Source of the DNA: a virus
DNA: 47,778 bases
Direction: 5' to 3' (one strand)
IMG/VR virus record: IMGVR_UViG_3300036846_000621
Location: 1-47,778 of that record
The number at the start of each line of letters is the position of its first letter. Position 1 is the stretch's first letter. The notes under the pieces were generated by a model. It did not search any database and was not told the DNA's origin. It saw nothing but the letters and a program-made list of their open reading frames with translations. Below are positions 1 through 6,519 of this stretch, piece after piece. The position numbers were made by a program, and so were the translations under genes.

Positions 1-127
1 ACACAACTATCTCATATCCCGCGAGGCATAGGAGGTACATCGTGGCAACCCGCAGAAAGGCAAAGCCGAAGGTCGAAGTCGAAGAGCTCGAAGAGGACGA
101 GGAGATCGACGAAGACGAGCTCGACCT
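1..127. repeat. Terminal direct repeat, copy 1 (contig circularisation overlap)
   Basis: Bases 1-127 are identical to 47652-47778. An exact overlap of 127 bases at the ends of a contig is the usual sign of a circular or terminally redundant molecule assembled with a k-mer of 127, and not necessarily a biological terminal repeat. The gene starting at 42 and its promoter at 47598-47626 are contiguous once the ends are joined. Confidence 0.95.
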
Positions 128-734
128 CGACGACCTGGCTGACGAAGAGGAGGACGAGGAGATCGATGAGGACGAGGAAGAGGAGGACGACGAAGAAGAG
201 GATGAGGAAGAGGACGACGAAGTCCCCGCCGCGAAGAAGACGAAGAAGGCCCCACCGGTCAAGAAGGCCGCGAAGAAGCCTGTCAAGAAGAACTCGGTCA
301 GCGCACAGGACGTGGCAGAGGCGCTGTCGACCAAGGCGAAGAAGGTCAACGGTCGCGAGCTCAGGGTCTTGCTCAGGCAGAAGGGGCTCAACGAGACCGC
401 CAAGAACGAGCAGGGCCGGTACGAGTGGCCCAGTCTCGCAGCGGCGCTCGAGGCGATGGGCTTCGAGGACCTCGAGGAGGCACGCGAAGCGCTGTTGGAG
501 TCGCGTGACCAGCGCCTCGAGGAGCTGAAGGAGAAGGTCGGGAAGACGCGCAAGACGAAGAAGAAGGTCGAGCCCGAGGACGAGGAAGAAGAGATCGAGG
601 AGGACGATCTCGAAGACCTCGACGAGGAGGACGAGGACGAAGAGGAAGAGGCCCCGCCCCCCAAGCGCACCCGGAAGAAGGCGACGACCACCACGACCAC
701 CACGACGGCGAAGAAATCAACACGCCGCAAGTAG
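42..734 (+). CDS. Acidic/basic low-complexity DNA-binding protein with a central helix-turn-helix-like domain
   Basis: 230 aa, GTG start with an AGGAGG site 6 bases upstream. Visible layout: an Asp/Glu-rich segment (about residues 13-60), a Lys-rich linker, a folded segment (about 88-165), a second acidic run (about 183-208), and a Lys/Arg/Thr tail with eight consecutive Thr. The folded segment has the same pattern of residues as the small proteins at 43157 and 43925 (helix, LRxxLRxK turn, AKN, aromatic residue), so I infer a shared Lsr2-like/winged-helix DNA-binding unit. Alternating acidic and histone-H1-like basic blocks suggest a nucleoid-associated or host-chromatin protein. It is expressed from the strongest promoter seen, across the contig junction, and is followed by a clear terminator. 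Function is not established. Confidence 0.85.
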   Translation: MATRRKAKPKVEVEELEEDEEIDEDELDLDDLADEEEDEEIDEDEEEEDDEEEDEEEDDEVPAAKKTKKAPPVKKAAKKPVKKNSVSAQDVAEALSTKAKKVNGRELRVLLRQKGLNETAKNEQGRYEWPSLAAALEAMGFEDLEEAREALLESRDQRLEELKEKVGKTRKTKKKVEPEDEEEEIEEDDLEDLDEEDEDEEEEAPPPKRTRKKATTTTTTTTAKKSTRRK

Positions 735-745
735 TCACCACAAAG

Positions 746-781
746 GAGGGGGCGATGGGCAACCGTCGTCCCCTCTTTTTT
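746..781 (+). terminator. Rho-independent terminator after the acidic/basic protein gene
   Basis: A 13-bp stem (arms 746-758 and 763-775, two G-U pairs) closed by a GCAA tetraloop and followed by six T. It ends the transcript that begins at the 47598-47626 promoter. Confidence 0.9.
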
Positions 782-836
782 GGCCTGATGAGCACGTACA
801 TCAACCACTGGCGTCTCTGGTCGCGAGGACCGATGT

Positions 837-854
837 GATGTACGTACGTACATC
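837..854. promoter_or_regulatory. 18-bp perfect palindrome, candidate operator
   Basis: GATGTACGTACGTACATC is a perfect palindrome in the 206-bp gap between the terminator and the next gene. Its half-site ACGTACATC also occurs at 793-801 and, near a leftward promoter, at 45659-45667. A repressor or activator site is inferred; no regulator is identified. Confidence 0.5.
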
Positions 855-899
855 GTCGTCATGGTTTCGCGCCCCAGACGCCTATAGACGCCACGGGAC

Positions 900-916
900 A
901 CGACACTTTGTGTCGT
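900..916. promoter_or_regulatory. Inverted repeat ACGACAC-ttt-GTGTCGT upstream of the 941 gene
   Basis: 7-bp perfect arms around a 3-base spacer, 25 bases before the ATG at 941. It could be an operator or a small mRNA hairpin controlling that gene. A TATAGA hexamer lies just upstream (about 882) but no good -35 goes with it. Confidence 0.4.
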
Positions 917-940
917 CGTTACGACGAGTGCGAGGGGAAC

Positions 941-1327
941 ATGAAGAAGACAAGGCACATATTCGAGCGCTACACGATTCGCCACGGTCATGGCCCACAG
1001 ATCAGGTTGGCCAACGGCGTTCAACGCTTGACCATCGAATTCCAACCGGGGTACGTTCGCATCGCCACCAGCAGCCCCTACTCCGGCGAAGTCTACATCA
1101 CTCGCTCGGCGTGGTTTCATCTTCTACGTCGCGCAGTTCCACTGACGCGGAGGTGGGAGAAACATCGGGACTTTGACGTGCCTCAACAAGTGCACGAATC
1201 AGCGGAATGGGAAGCTGCGAACTCGCGGGCTCTTCGTCAACAGAAGAAGACGACGGCGGTCCGCCAGAAGCAACGCTACCTTCGTGCGAAGGAACGGGCA
1301 CAAAAACGGGCCGCCGAGTCGCGCTAA
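941..1327 (+). CDS. Hypothetical protein with basic helical C-terminus
   Basis: 128 aa. The frame is open from a TTG at 908, but the ATG at 941 has a GAGGGGA site just upstream, so I use it. The N-terminal ~75 residues look like a compact mixed fold; the last ~45 are Gln/Arg/Lys-rich and helical (QRYLRAKERAQKRAAES), suggesting nucleic-acid binding. No family recognised. Its last 230 bases overlap, on the other strand, the 3' part of the leftward gene 1571-1098. Either both are used (convergent overlap) or one reading frame is wrong at its end. Confidence 0.6.
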   Translation: MKKTRHIFERYTIRHGHGPQIRLANGVQRLTIEFQPGYVRIATSSPYSGEVYITRSAWFHLLRRAVPLTRRWEKHRDFDVPQQVHESAEWEAANSRALRQQKKTTAVRQKQRYLRAKERAQKRAAESR

Positions 1328-1571
1328 GCTCATCGTACACCACAGATGCATGGATCAGATCCTGATCGACCAGCAAGGTTTGAAGCACCGACTGGACCAC
1401 AGCTGTTTCGTTCGGGAGCATCACCGACGGGATTTCGTCCAAAGTGCGCATCACGGTGACGATCTCCAAGGCAACACTCATTCGGCCGGCCATAAAGACG
1501 CGATCGTTCGGATGTATTCTCAACAGACGACAAAGCAATTGTGTCGGGCGTGCAATGAACTCAGAAGCCAT
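1098..1571 (-). CDS. Hypothetical protein
   Basis: 157 aa, ATG at 1571 preceded by GGAGGGG at 9-base spacing, a convincing ribosome-binding site. The first ~100 residues look like a folded, Leu/Val-rich helical domain (RLLRIHPNDRVFMAGR..., LEIVTVMRTLDEIPSV...); the C-terminal ~55 residues are Ser/Glu/Pro-rich and probably disordered. No family recognised. It lies downstream of the primase-helicase on the same strand, after a 128-bp gap with a hairpin. The 3' half overlaps the opposing gene 941-1327. Confidence 0.6.
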   Translation of the reverse strand: MASEFIARPTQLLCRLLRIHPNDRVFMAGRMSVALEIVTVMRTLDEIPSVMLPNETAVVQSVLQTLLVDQDLIHASVVYDELSATRRPVFVPVPSHEGSVASGGPPSSSSVDEEPASSQLPIPLIRALVEARQSPDVSPTSASVELRDVEDETTPSE

Positions 1572-1607
1572 ATCTCAATACCCCTCCCTGACCTAGTGAC
1601 GAATGAT

Positions 1608-1642
1608 GTGTAACGTACCCTTTATGGGTACTAAAGTTACAC
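1608..1642. other. Interrupted hairpin between primase and the 1571 gene
   Basis: GTGTAAC and GTACCC (1608-1620) pair with GGGTAC (1626-1631) and GTTACAC (1636-1642), leaving a 5-base loop and a 4-base bulge. No T-run follows on either strand, so this is more likely an operator, attenuator or mRNA-processing structure than a simple terminator. The GTTACACAC end also occurs just after the promoter at 3908-3913. Confidence 0.5.
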
Positions 1643-1699
1643 ACCCTTCTTCAAAACTAGCACGTAGTCCACCACTTATTGAAATGCCCATAACGTAGT

Positions 1700-3790
1700 T
1701 TAATCGCCCTGCGAGTCACCATTCTCTGTGGGGTAAAGTGAATACTGAATCCCACTACGCCCACGTCGCGTGGATGTCATTGAGATCCATTTGGAAGTTC
1801 GGCAATACTCGAGGATCGTACCTTTATGCAACCCCGATTCGCTTGAAAGCTGCCGGAGAGTAATTCCCGGCTGTTGACGAATCATGTCACGGATAGCTCT
1901 TTTGTAGTCCTCAACTTCGATCGTCGCCTCAAACTTACCTGATCCACCACGACCAATCTTAAAGGCGAACTCTAGAGATTTCTGTGGTTCAACCGACCGG
2001 AACTCACGGTAAACACGAGTTACGAGCGTGCGTGGGTTCAATGACGGGTCCGGTGAACCCTGCTCCGTGTACAAGCCTGAGTCGACGAACCCGTGTAGGG
2101 TCGCGTTACCCATCAACCGTTGCCCGGGACGTACTGTGGCATACTCAGTCGAAGCGTTTTGTTGGGCCTTTCGGAAGTGGTGGATAATCATCACCGAGCA
2201 CTTGAACTCGTTGCTCAAGTCGAGTACCCACTTCAGATACGGCGCTAACTCGTGGGCCTGATTGAAGTTGACGCCTGCGAGTACGAGATACAACGGGTCA
2301 AGCACCACCAGGCGCGGTCTCTTCTTCTCGCACTCCAGCCACAGTGCGTCTCGGTGTTCTTCGCGCGTCAAGTCCAGACCGTAGTTGTTGAGCAGGGTGA
2401 TCGGTAACTCCTGGGGAAAGGCAATATCTAGTGAGTCGCCGTTCTCCCGCACTTCACCCAACAACCCAAGCATGCCGGCGATCTTTCGCATCCTGTCTTG
2501 CATCAGCCACGGTGCGTTCTCTTCTTGCACGAAGATCACTGGCCCTGGGTCGGTCACCTTGTACTGTGGGTCACCGAAGAGCGGCTGGCCCGACGCGACG
2601 CTCATCGCAATACCGAGTGCTAGTGTTGTCTTCGAGGTCTTGGGCTCACCGCCAAGAATGCCTTGACTACCCGCTGTCCATATCCCCCGTATCAACCATT
2701 TGGGGTCATCCATAGCATCACCCATAAAGGACCAGTAGTCTCGCCACGGTAGTACGAGGCGGGCGTCGTCTCCGGCGTCATACTCAGGATCGGACCCCCG
2801 TTCGCCAGTATCCTCGTCACCTCGTCCCAGATCAGCACTTCCATCGCCAGATCTATCGACGGCTCCCACGCGCTCGCTGTAAGTATCAGCCGGCGTTTGA
2901 TCTCTTCGCGCCTCATTGAGCACCGCCTTCCGAAGCACCCAGTTGATGGCCTTGCGGATCTCGGCCTGCATACGCTCACGCCCAGAGTTCACGTCCCGCC
3001 ACTTATTCCACGGTGCCTGCCACAGCACGTTATAGATCTCGTCAGCGTTCCAGCCAGCCTCAGCCAACCCGCATTGCGCGCGCCACATCACGTTGGACCG
3101 TTGGCCAGTCGACACCTCCTTGGTCAGCAGACTACGCACGCTCGCGGGCATCGCCTTACGCGGGAGAATGATCTTGCCTTCGCGCCCGATACCTTCCCCT
3201 CCAGGGGAGGATTCCTTGACCAACGCCCACACCGACCTCGCATCATACACCAGCTCATTCACCCACAAGAGACGCACTAACGGCGCACCAGCGTACTTGA
3301 AGTTCACTGTGCCTGGAAGTCGCAGCACCTGTGTACGATCCCATCCCCCGTGGTCAGCCCCAAGATGATACGACAACGCGCGGTTCACCTTATCAAACCC
3401 AACTCCAGACACAGCACGTACAAGCTTCCACATAGCCTGATATCGCCCCGGCGACGTCTCCCAAGCAATAGTAGGCATCAGCTCCGTCGGCACCCCGCTC
3501 GGTGATATCTCATCCAAGTCGGCCCACAGCCACCACGAATTCAGCATCTCCCCAAACCGTCGACCTCGAGCGGAGAACAAGGCCGCGGAGAAGTACAAAC
3601 TTTCACCGTCTTTGATACAGTCATCGATTCTGTGGGTCATAAAGCCGTCGACTTCACCGGAGTAATAGTCGTGCCAAGGTATCCAGTACTTGCCGGCTTT
3701 CGAGGGTAGGTCGATCCAGCCTTCGCGGTCGCCCCAGACTATTTCGAGAAAGTCTTCGGCGTCTATTAGCTTAACGTCAAGATCTGCCAC
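1700..3790 (-). CDS. Bifunctional replication protein: RepB-like primase fused to RepA/AAA_25 helicase
   Basis: 696 aa. The N-terminal ~200 residues carry the features of the small-replicon RepB/AEP primase fold: WLWADLDE with paired acidic residues, then a Ser-Pro-Gly-Arg-Tyr-Gln segment, then RTQVLRLPGTVNFK. From about 360 a RecA-fold helicase follows: Walker A GGEPKTSKTT near 375-385, Walker B RLVVLDPLY, then SVMIIHHFRK. The last ~65 residues look like a winged helix. The likely role is origin opening and primer synthesis for the phage polymerase. GTG start at 3790; the AAGGA site overlaps the stop of a seven-codon leader ORF (3828-3805). Transcribed leftward, divergent from the main early operon. 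Confidence 0.85.
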   Translation of the reverse strand: MADLDVKLIDAEDFLEIVWGDREGWIDLPSKAGKYWIPWHDYYSGEVDGFMTHRIDDCIKDGESLYFSAALFSARGRRFGEMLNSWWLWADLDEISPSGVPTELMPTIAWETSPGRYQAMWKLVRAVSGVGFDKVNRALSYHLGADHGGWDRTQVLRLPGTVNFKYAGAPLVRLLWVNELVYDARSVWALVKESSPGGEGIGREGKIILPRKAMPASVRSLLTKEVSTGQRSNVMWRAQCGLAEAGWNADEIYNVLWQAPWNKWRDVNSGRERMQAEIRKAINWVLRKAVLNEARRDQTPADTYSERVGAVDRSGDGSADLGRGDEDTGERGSDPEYDAGDDARLVLPWRDYWSFMGDAMDDPKWLIRGIWTAGSQGILGGEPKTSKTTLALGIAMSVASGQPLFGDPQYKVTDPGPVIFVQEENAPWLMQDRMRKIAGMLGLLGEVRENGDSLDIAFPQELPITLLNNYGLDLTREEHRDALWLECEKKRPRLVVLDPLYLVLAGVNFNQAHELAPYLKWVLDLSNEFKCSVMIIHHFRKAQQNASTEYATVRPGQRLMGNATLHGFVDSGLYTEQGSPDPSLNPRTLVTRVYREFRSVEPQKSLEFAFKIGRGGSGKFEATIEVEDYKRAIRDMIRQQPGITLRQLSSESGLHKGTILEYCRTSKWISMTSTRRGRSGIQYSLYPTENGDSQGD

Positions 3791-3804
3791 GGGATATCAC
3801 GTCC

Positions 3805-3828
3805 TTATGGGTAGAGTTCATCGCTCAT
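3805..3828 (-). CDS. Seven-residue leader peptide MSDELYP before the primase gene
   Basis: ATG at 3828 lies 6 bases after the extended -10 TGATACAAT, so the mRNA should begin at or next to the ATG (leaderless). The ORF is seven codons, and its TAA overlaps TAAGGA, which is the best ribosome-binding site for the GTG of the primase-helicase. This would allow ribosomes loaded without a leader to be delivered to the primase start. Inferred from spacing only. Confidence 0.4.
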   Translation of the reverse strand: MSDELYP

Positions 3829-3834
3829 ATCACC

Positions 3835-3843
3835 ATTGTATCA
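3835..3843 (-). promoter_or_regulatory. Leftward extended -10 promoter for primase-helicase
   Basis: TGATACAAT on the minus strand, inside the 185-bp divergent gap 3791-3975. No strong -35 is seen at 17-18 bp. It belongs to the family of TGaTAnnaT elements seen throughout the window. Confidence 0.6.
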
Positions 3844-3883
3844 CACGCGAGTGGTCTTACCACAGGCGGCGCTGACACATCAC

Positions 3884-3913
3884 ACGACAAGCCCAAACGG
3901 GATTTGATATGAT
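3884..3913 (+). promoter_or_regulatory. Rightward promoter for the 3976 operon
   Basis: ACGACA (4 of 6 to TTGACA), an 18-bp spacer, and extended -10 TGATATGAT ending at 3913. It lies about 60 bases before the first gene of the long rightward operon and faces away from the leftward primase promoter. Confidence 0.65.
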
Positions 3914-3975
3914 CGTTACACACGAACACAACGAGGACTTAAGCTACTATCCTCAAAAAGCACAGGAGACATCTA

Positions 3976-4203
3976 GTGACAAGAATGTCTTATAATCTAT
4001 CGTGGGTGGAGGACTATCTGCACATTAAGGTGACGAGACGTGCACCTGATAGAGTCTTTCTCCCGGGCAAGACGCGAGCGCAGGTGACGAGAGACGTGTT
4101 GTTTCTACTTCACGTTATGGACGTACCCGTGAACAAAGATAGACTGCAGTTTGAGTTGGACAGGGAGATCTGGCAATATGTACCCAAGAGGGAGTGGTAC
4201 TAA
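3976..4203 (+). CDS. Hypothetical small protein, first gene of the main early operon
   Basis: 75 aa, GTG start chosen because AGGAGA lies 6 bases upstream (an ATG three codons later is the alternative). The sequence is Arg/Val-rich with a mixed alpha/beta look and ends in an aromatic, charged tail (KREWY). No family recognised. Confidence 0.7.
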   Translation: MTRMSYNLSWVEDYLHIKVTRRAPDRVFLPGKTRAQVTRDVLFLLHVMDVPVNKDRLQFELDREIWQYVPKREWY

Positions 4204-4228
4204 CAAGTAGGGGTCATAGAGGGGGACT

Positions 4229-4435
4229 ATGAGTGATGAACGGGTAGCGTTAAATAACCAGGCGATCGATCTGTTGATCGTGGTGGGGTTGATAGAATCG
4301 GTGATCGATCGATATCCACAGCACGTGAGGGAGAACTTCACGCAGAAGATTGAGCGATTGACCGAGGAGATGACAGCGATCACCAGCGAGTTCATCGACT
4401 TCGGCGAGGCGTACGATGACGAGGCGGGAGGTTAG
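4229..4435 (+). CDS. Hypothetical small helical protein
   Basis: 68 aa, ATG start after GAGGGGG. An amphipathic helix with a hydrophobic stretch (IDLLIVVGLIESVI) and a Glu-rich C-terminal half suggests a small helical bundle or dimer. No family recognised. Its 3' end overlaps the start of the next candidate frame. Confidence 0.7.
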   Translation: MSDERVALNNQAIDLLIVVGLIESVIDRYPQHVRENFTQKIERLTEEMTAITSEFIDFGEAYDDEAGG

Positions 4436-4634
4436 TCAATGTCTGTACCACCCAGAAAGAAGCGCCGTCAGCGTGGTACTGACGCCCAGGGGGCGGTACA
4501 GCCTACCGATGTGCGCAGAGTGCTTCGCGCAAATACAACCAGACCTCGAGCCAACATCTCTCGGCTCTACGACTCAGGCGAGACTGGCCGCGCGCTCAAT
4601 GGCAGGTACACAGGCAACCCCAGGGTGCAAATAA
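4416..4634 (+). CDS. Candidate small zinc-binding protein in an alternative frame
   Basis: 72 aa in a different frame from the 4439 gene. Near the N-terminus it has CLYHPERSAVSVVLTPRG, then MCAECFAQIQP: a Cys-x2-His ... Cys-x2-Cys set with the spacing typical of small phage treble-clef proteins. The ATG at 4416 has a weak CGAGG site 6 bases before. If this frame is the real one, the downstream protein would start later, for example at the GTG at 4625. The two frames cannot be told apart by eye. Confidence 0.45.
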   Translation: MTRREVSQCLYHPERSAVSVVLTPRGRYSLPMCAECFAQIQPDLEPTSLGSTTQARLAARSMAGTQATPGCK

Positions 4635-5200
4635 TCATTGAGCGGCGGCATCAGCGCCTGCTGCTGGGCATACACAACGACGGCTATTACTATGCACACG
4701 CTCACCGCTGGCGAGTGCCCGGCGGAGTCAGAGATTGTATCGCCCGTCCCTTACTGTGGGGCCAGATCGTCAACAAGTACCCGTGGGCCGTGGTGTGGCG
4801 CAGCCCCAAAGACGGCAAGAAAAAGCGTAAGCTTTTTCAGACCGCCGGTGGCGCCATACACTTCATCGCCACCAAAGCACAATACGTGGACAATCGTGCC
4901 TGCATAGTCTCACGCCAGGTGGGCTATGATATCCCACTCCACTACGTCAATAAAGTACCCCGCCCATGGCGATGGTGTCCTTATTGCATGACCCTGAGAA
5001 AATTCAAGCGCAGCTCCGATCACCAGACATTCTACGCCCTGAGAAAGGAGTGGAGCTCAAGCAAACAAAGGTATGAGTGGAAGGAGAGAAAGTTAGCCCT
5101 ACTTGTCTGTCCCACCTGCGGTTGTACGAACAAGGACGTACATATGCGGCGAAGCAACCAGCCGTACGAGGTCAAGCAGATCAAACAGAAAAGGAGATAG
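4439..5200 (+). CDS. Hypothetical protein with C-terminal zinc ribbon
   Basis: 253 aa as drawn, ATG at 4439 with GGGAGG 7 bases upstream. The body from about residue 62 onward looks well folded (IIIERRHQRLLLGIHNDGYY..., WAVVWRSPKDGKKKRK). It ends with two Cys pairs, CPYC and CPTC, about 45 residues apart, which is a likely zinc ribbon. The first 60 residues overlap the 4416-4634 frame and may not be translated. Possible nucleic-acid-binding role; no family recognised. Confidence 0.7.
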   Translation: MSVPPRKKRRQRGTDAQGAVQPTDVRRVLRANTTRPRANISRLYDSGETGRALNGRYTGNPRVQIIIERRHQRLLLGIHNDGYYYAHAHRWRVPGGVRDCIARPLLWGQIVNKYPWAVVWRSPKDGKKKRKLFQTAGGAIHFIATKAQYVDNRACIVSRQVGYDIPLHYVNKVPRPWRWCPYCMTLRKFKRSSDHQTFYALRKEWSSSKQRYEWKERKLALLVCPTCGCTNKDVHMRRSNQPYEVKQIKQKRR

Positions 5201-5204
5201 CACC

Positions 5205-5435
5205 ATGGCTACTGTGGAATTCAAGGCACGTAAGATTAGCATCACCATCGACGATCCGGACGACGCGCAGGAGTTCTTGAACGGCCTGATCCTAGCCAAG
5301 CAGAACAACAACAGCGCTTACTTTCCACAGCTGATCGCGGGTGTCAACGCCGTGCTGGAGCCGTACCACAAAGCCTTGAGGGCAGAGCATGCTAAGGGCA
5401 TCGGCCCCGACGCAGAGCTAGTTGAGGTCGTATGA
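5205..5435 (+). CDS. Hypothetical small protein
   Basis: 76 aa. ATG at 5205 with AAGGAGAT upstream. An N-terminal beta pair (VEFKARKISITIDDPDDA) is followed by two helices and an acidic end. No family recognised. The stop overlaps the ATG of the next gene (ATGA), so translation is coupled. Confidence 0.75.
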   Translation: MATVEFKARKISITIDDPDDAQEFLNGLILAKQNNNSAYFPQLIAGVNAVLEPYHKALRAEHAKGIGPDAELVEVV

Positions 5436-6121
5436 GCACCGACACCGACAAGCTGATCGCGCAGGCACGGGAGACGGCTGCCCAGGACGAACGTCGAGAA
5501 GCTGATGCCGTGATCGCGCAGAAGGAGTGGGAGCGACAGGAGCAGGTCGAACGCGCAGATGCGGCTGAGGAGCAGATCGTTCGCGAGATAGCTGCTCGCG
5601 ATCACTGGCGAAGGCGCGCTGAGGCGTACCAGAACATTCGAGCGTTGGAGACAGAACGCCGAGAAAGGGCTGAGGCCGACCTGGCACGGGCGCGAGAAGA
5701 GCTAGGTCTCGCGTTGTCCTTCATCCCGGCCGCACGCTGGGAGACGTTCAAGGAGCGTCGCTCTGCTCTCGCGGCCGGAGGCTTCGTCGTGAGCGTCGAC
5801 ACCGACAAGCTGATCGCGCGGCTGCGGTACTACGAGCGCACCAAGGGGCACACCGGGCACGGTGTCTGTTCCGGCGAGGCAGCTTCCGCGCTCGAACAGG
5901 CCCGGGCCGCGAATACCGGCCTGACTGTGCGGGCGACCGAGAACGCCGTCCGACTGGCCGAGGTTATGAAGCAGCGAGACGCGGCTGAGGCCAACCTGGC
6001 GCGGGCGCGGGAAGCGCTCGCCGCAATCCTCACGCGCTGCGAGGACGCGAATCAGCCGTTCTCCCAGCTAGACATTGCGGCTACCGCTCGTGCTGCTTTC
6101 GCGGCCGGGAGCGGCGAATGA
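5432..6121 (+). CDS. Coiled-coil protein made of two fused copies of a repeated module
   Basis: 229 aa, mostly heptad-like Ala/Glu/Arg helix. Residues 3-9 (DTDKLIA) and a following LARAREEL block recur from residue 120 (DTDKLIA ... LARAREAL), and each half ends in an AAGG/AAGSG motif. The duplication is also visible in the DNA (identical 20-mer beginning gacaccgacaag near 5441 and 5798). A well-placed GGAGG site and an in-frame GTG at 5789 remain at the junction, so two tandem paralogues seem to have fused. Function unknown; the third copy is the next gene. Confidence 0.75.
   Translation: MSTDTDKLIAQARETAAQDERREADAVIAQKEWERQEQVERADAAEEQIVREIAARDHWRRRAEAYQNIRALETERRERAEADLARAREELGLALSFIPAARWETFKERRSALAAGGFVVSVDTDKLIARLRYYERTKGHTGHGVCSGEAASALEQARAANTGLTVRATENAVRLAEVMKQRDAAEANLARAREALAAILTRCEDANQPFSQLDIAATARAAFAAGSGE
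5789..6121 (+). CDS. Possible internal in-frame product of the fused coiled-coil gene
   Basis: GTG at 5789 is preceded by GGAGG at a 7-base spacing and begins MSVDTDKLIA, matching the N-terminus of the full-length protein. This looks like the original start of the second module and could still give a 110-aa product alongside the 229-aa form. Not distinguishable without expression data. Confidence 0.4.
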   Translation: MSVDTDKLIARLRYYERTKGHTGHGVCSGEAASALEQARAANTGLTVRATENAVRLAEVMKQRDAAEANLARAREALAAILTRCEDANQPFSQLDIAATARAAFAAGSGE

Positions 6122-6519
6122 GCACCGCGAACGACGTGAGGGAGCGAGCGGCGTTACTGCGCCTGCTCTGGCCCAAGGAGGACAACATGGACGTATTCGA
6201 GCGTGCAGCCGAGGCACTCTGGCAGGCGGGACGCCCCGTTCTAGGTGAGGAGTTGGCGCGCGCCGCAGCCGAGCTTCGTTCGGCGGTCAGTGAGGAACTG
6301 GCCTGGGATCTAAGCGGCATCGGTGCGAAGCGATTAGAGGAGGCGAAGTCCGACCTGGCGCGGGCGCGGGGAACCGTCGAGATGTACCGCGCGAACATCG
6401 ACACGCTCGCCCGCAGTCTTCCTGCCTGCACGTTGAAGCAGATGCTGTTGGAGTTGAACGAGGACGCCCGTGAGGCTCTCGCGTCCGGGAGCGGCGATGA
6501 AGTACCAGCCGAAAACTAA
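6118..6519 (+). CDS. Coiled-coil protein, third copy of the repeated module
   Basis: 133 aa, ATG overlapping the previous stop (ATGA). It shares MST at the start, KSDLARARG in the middle and an ALASGSG end with the two modules of the preceding gene, so all three come from tandem duplication. The DNA around the module ends (ccgggagcggcg at about 6109 and 6485) is nearly identical and supplies the ribosome-binding site of the next gene each time. Function unknown. Confidence 0.75.
   Translation: MSTANDVRERAALLRLLWPKEDNMDVFERAAEALWQAGRPVLGEELARAAAELRSAVSEELAWDLSGIGAKRLEEAKSDLARARGTVEMYRANIDTLARSLPACTLKQMLLELNEDAREALASGSGDEVPAEN

Noticed and set aside
1173-1613. 146-codon rightward frame overlapping the 941 and 1571 genes
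   Set aside because: Arg-rich shadow with no ribosome-binding site; the other two frames have better starts and composition.
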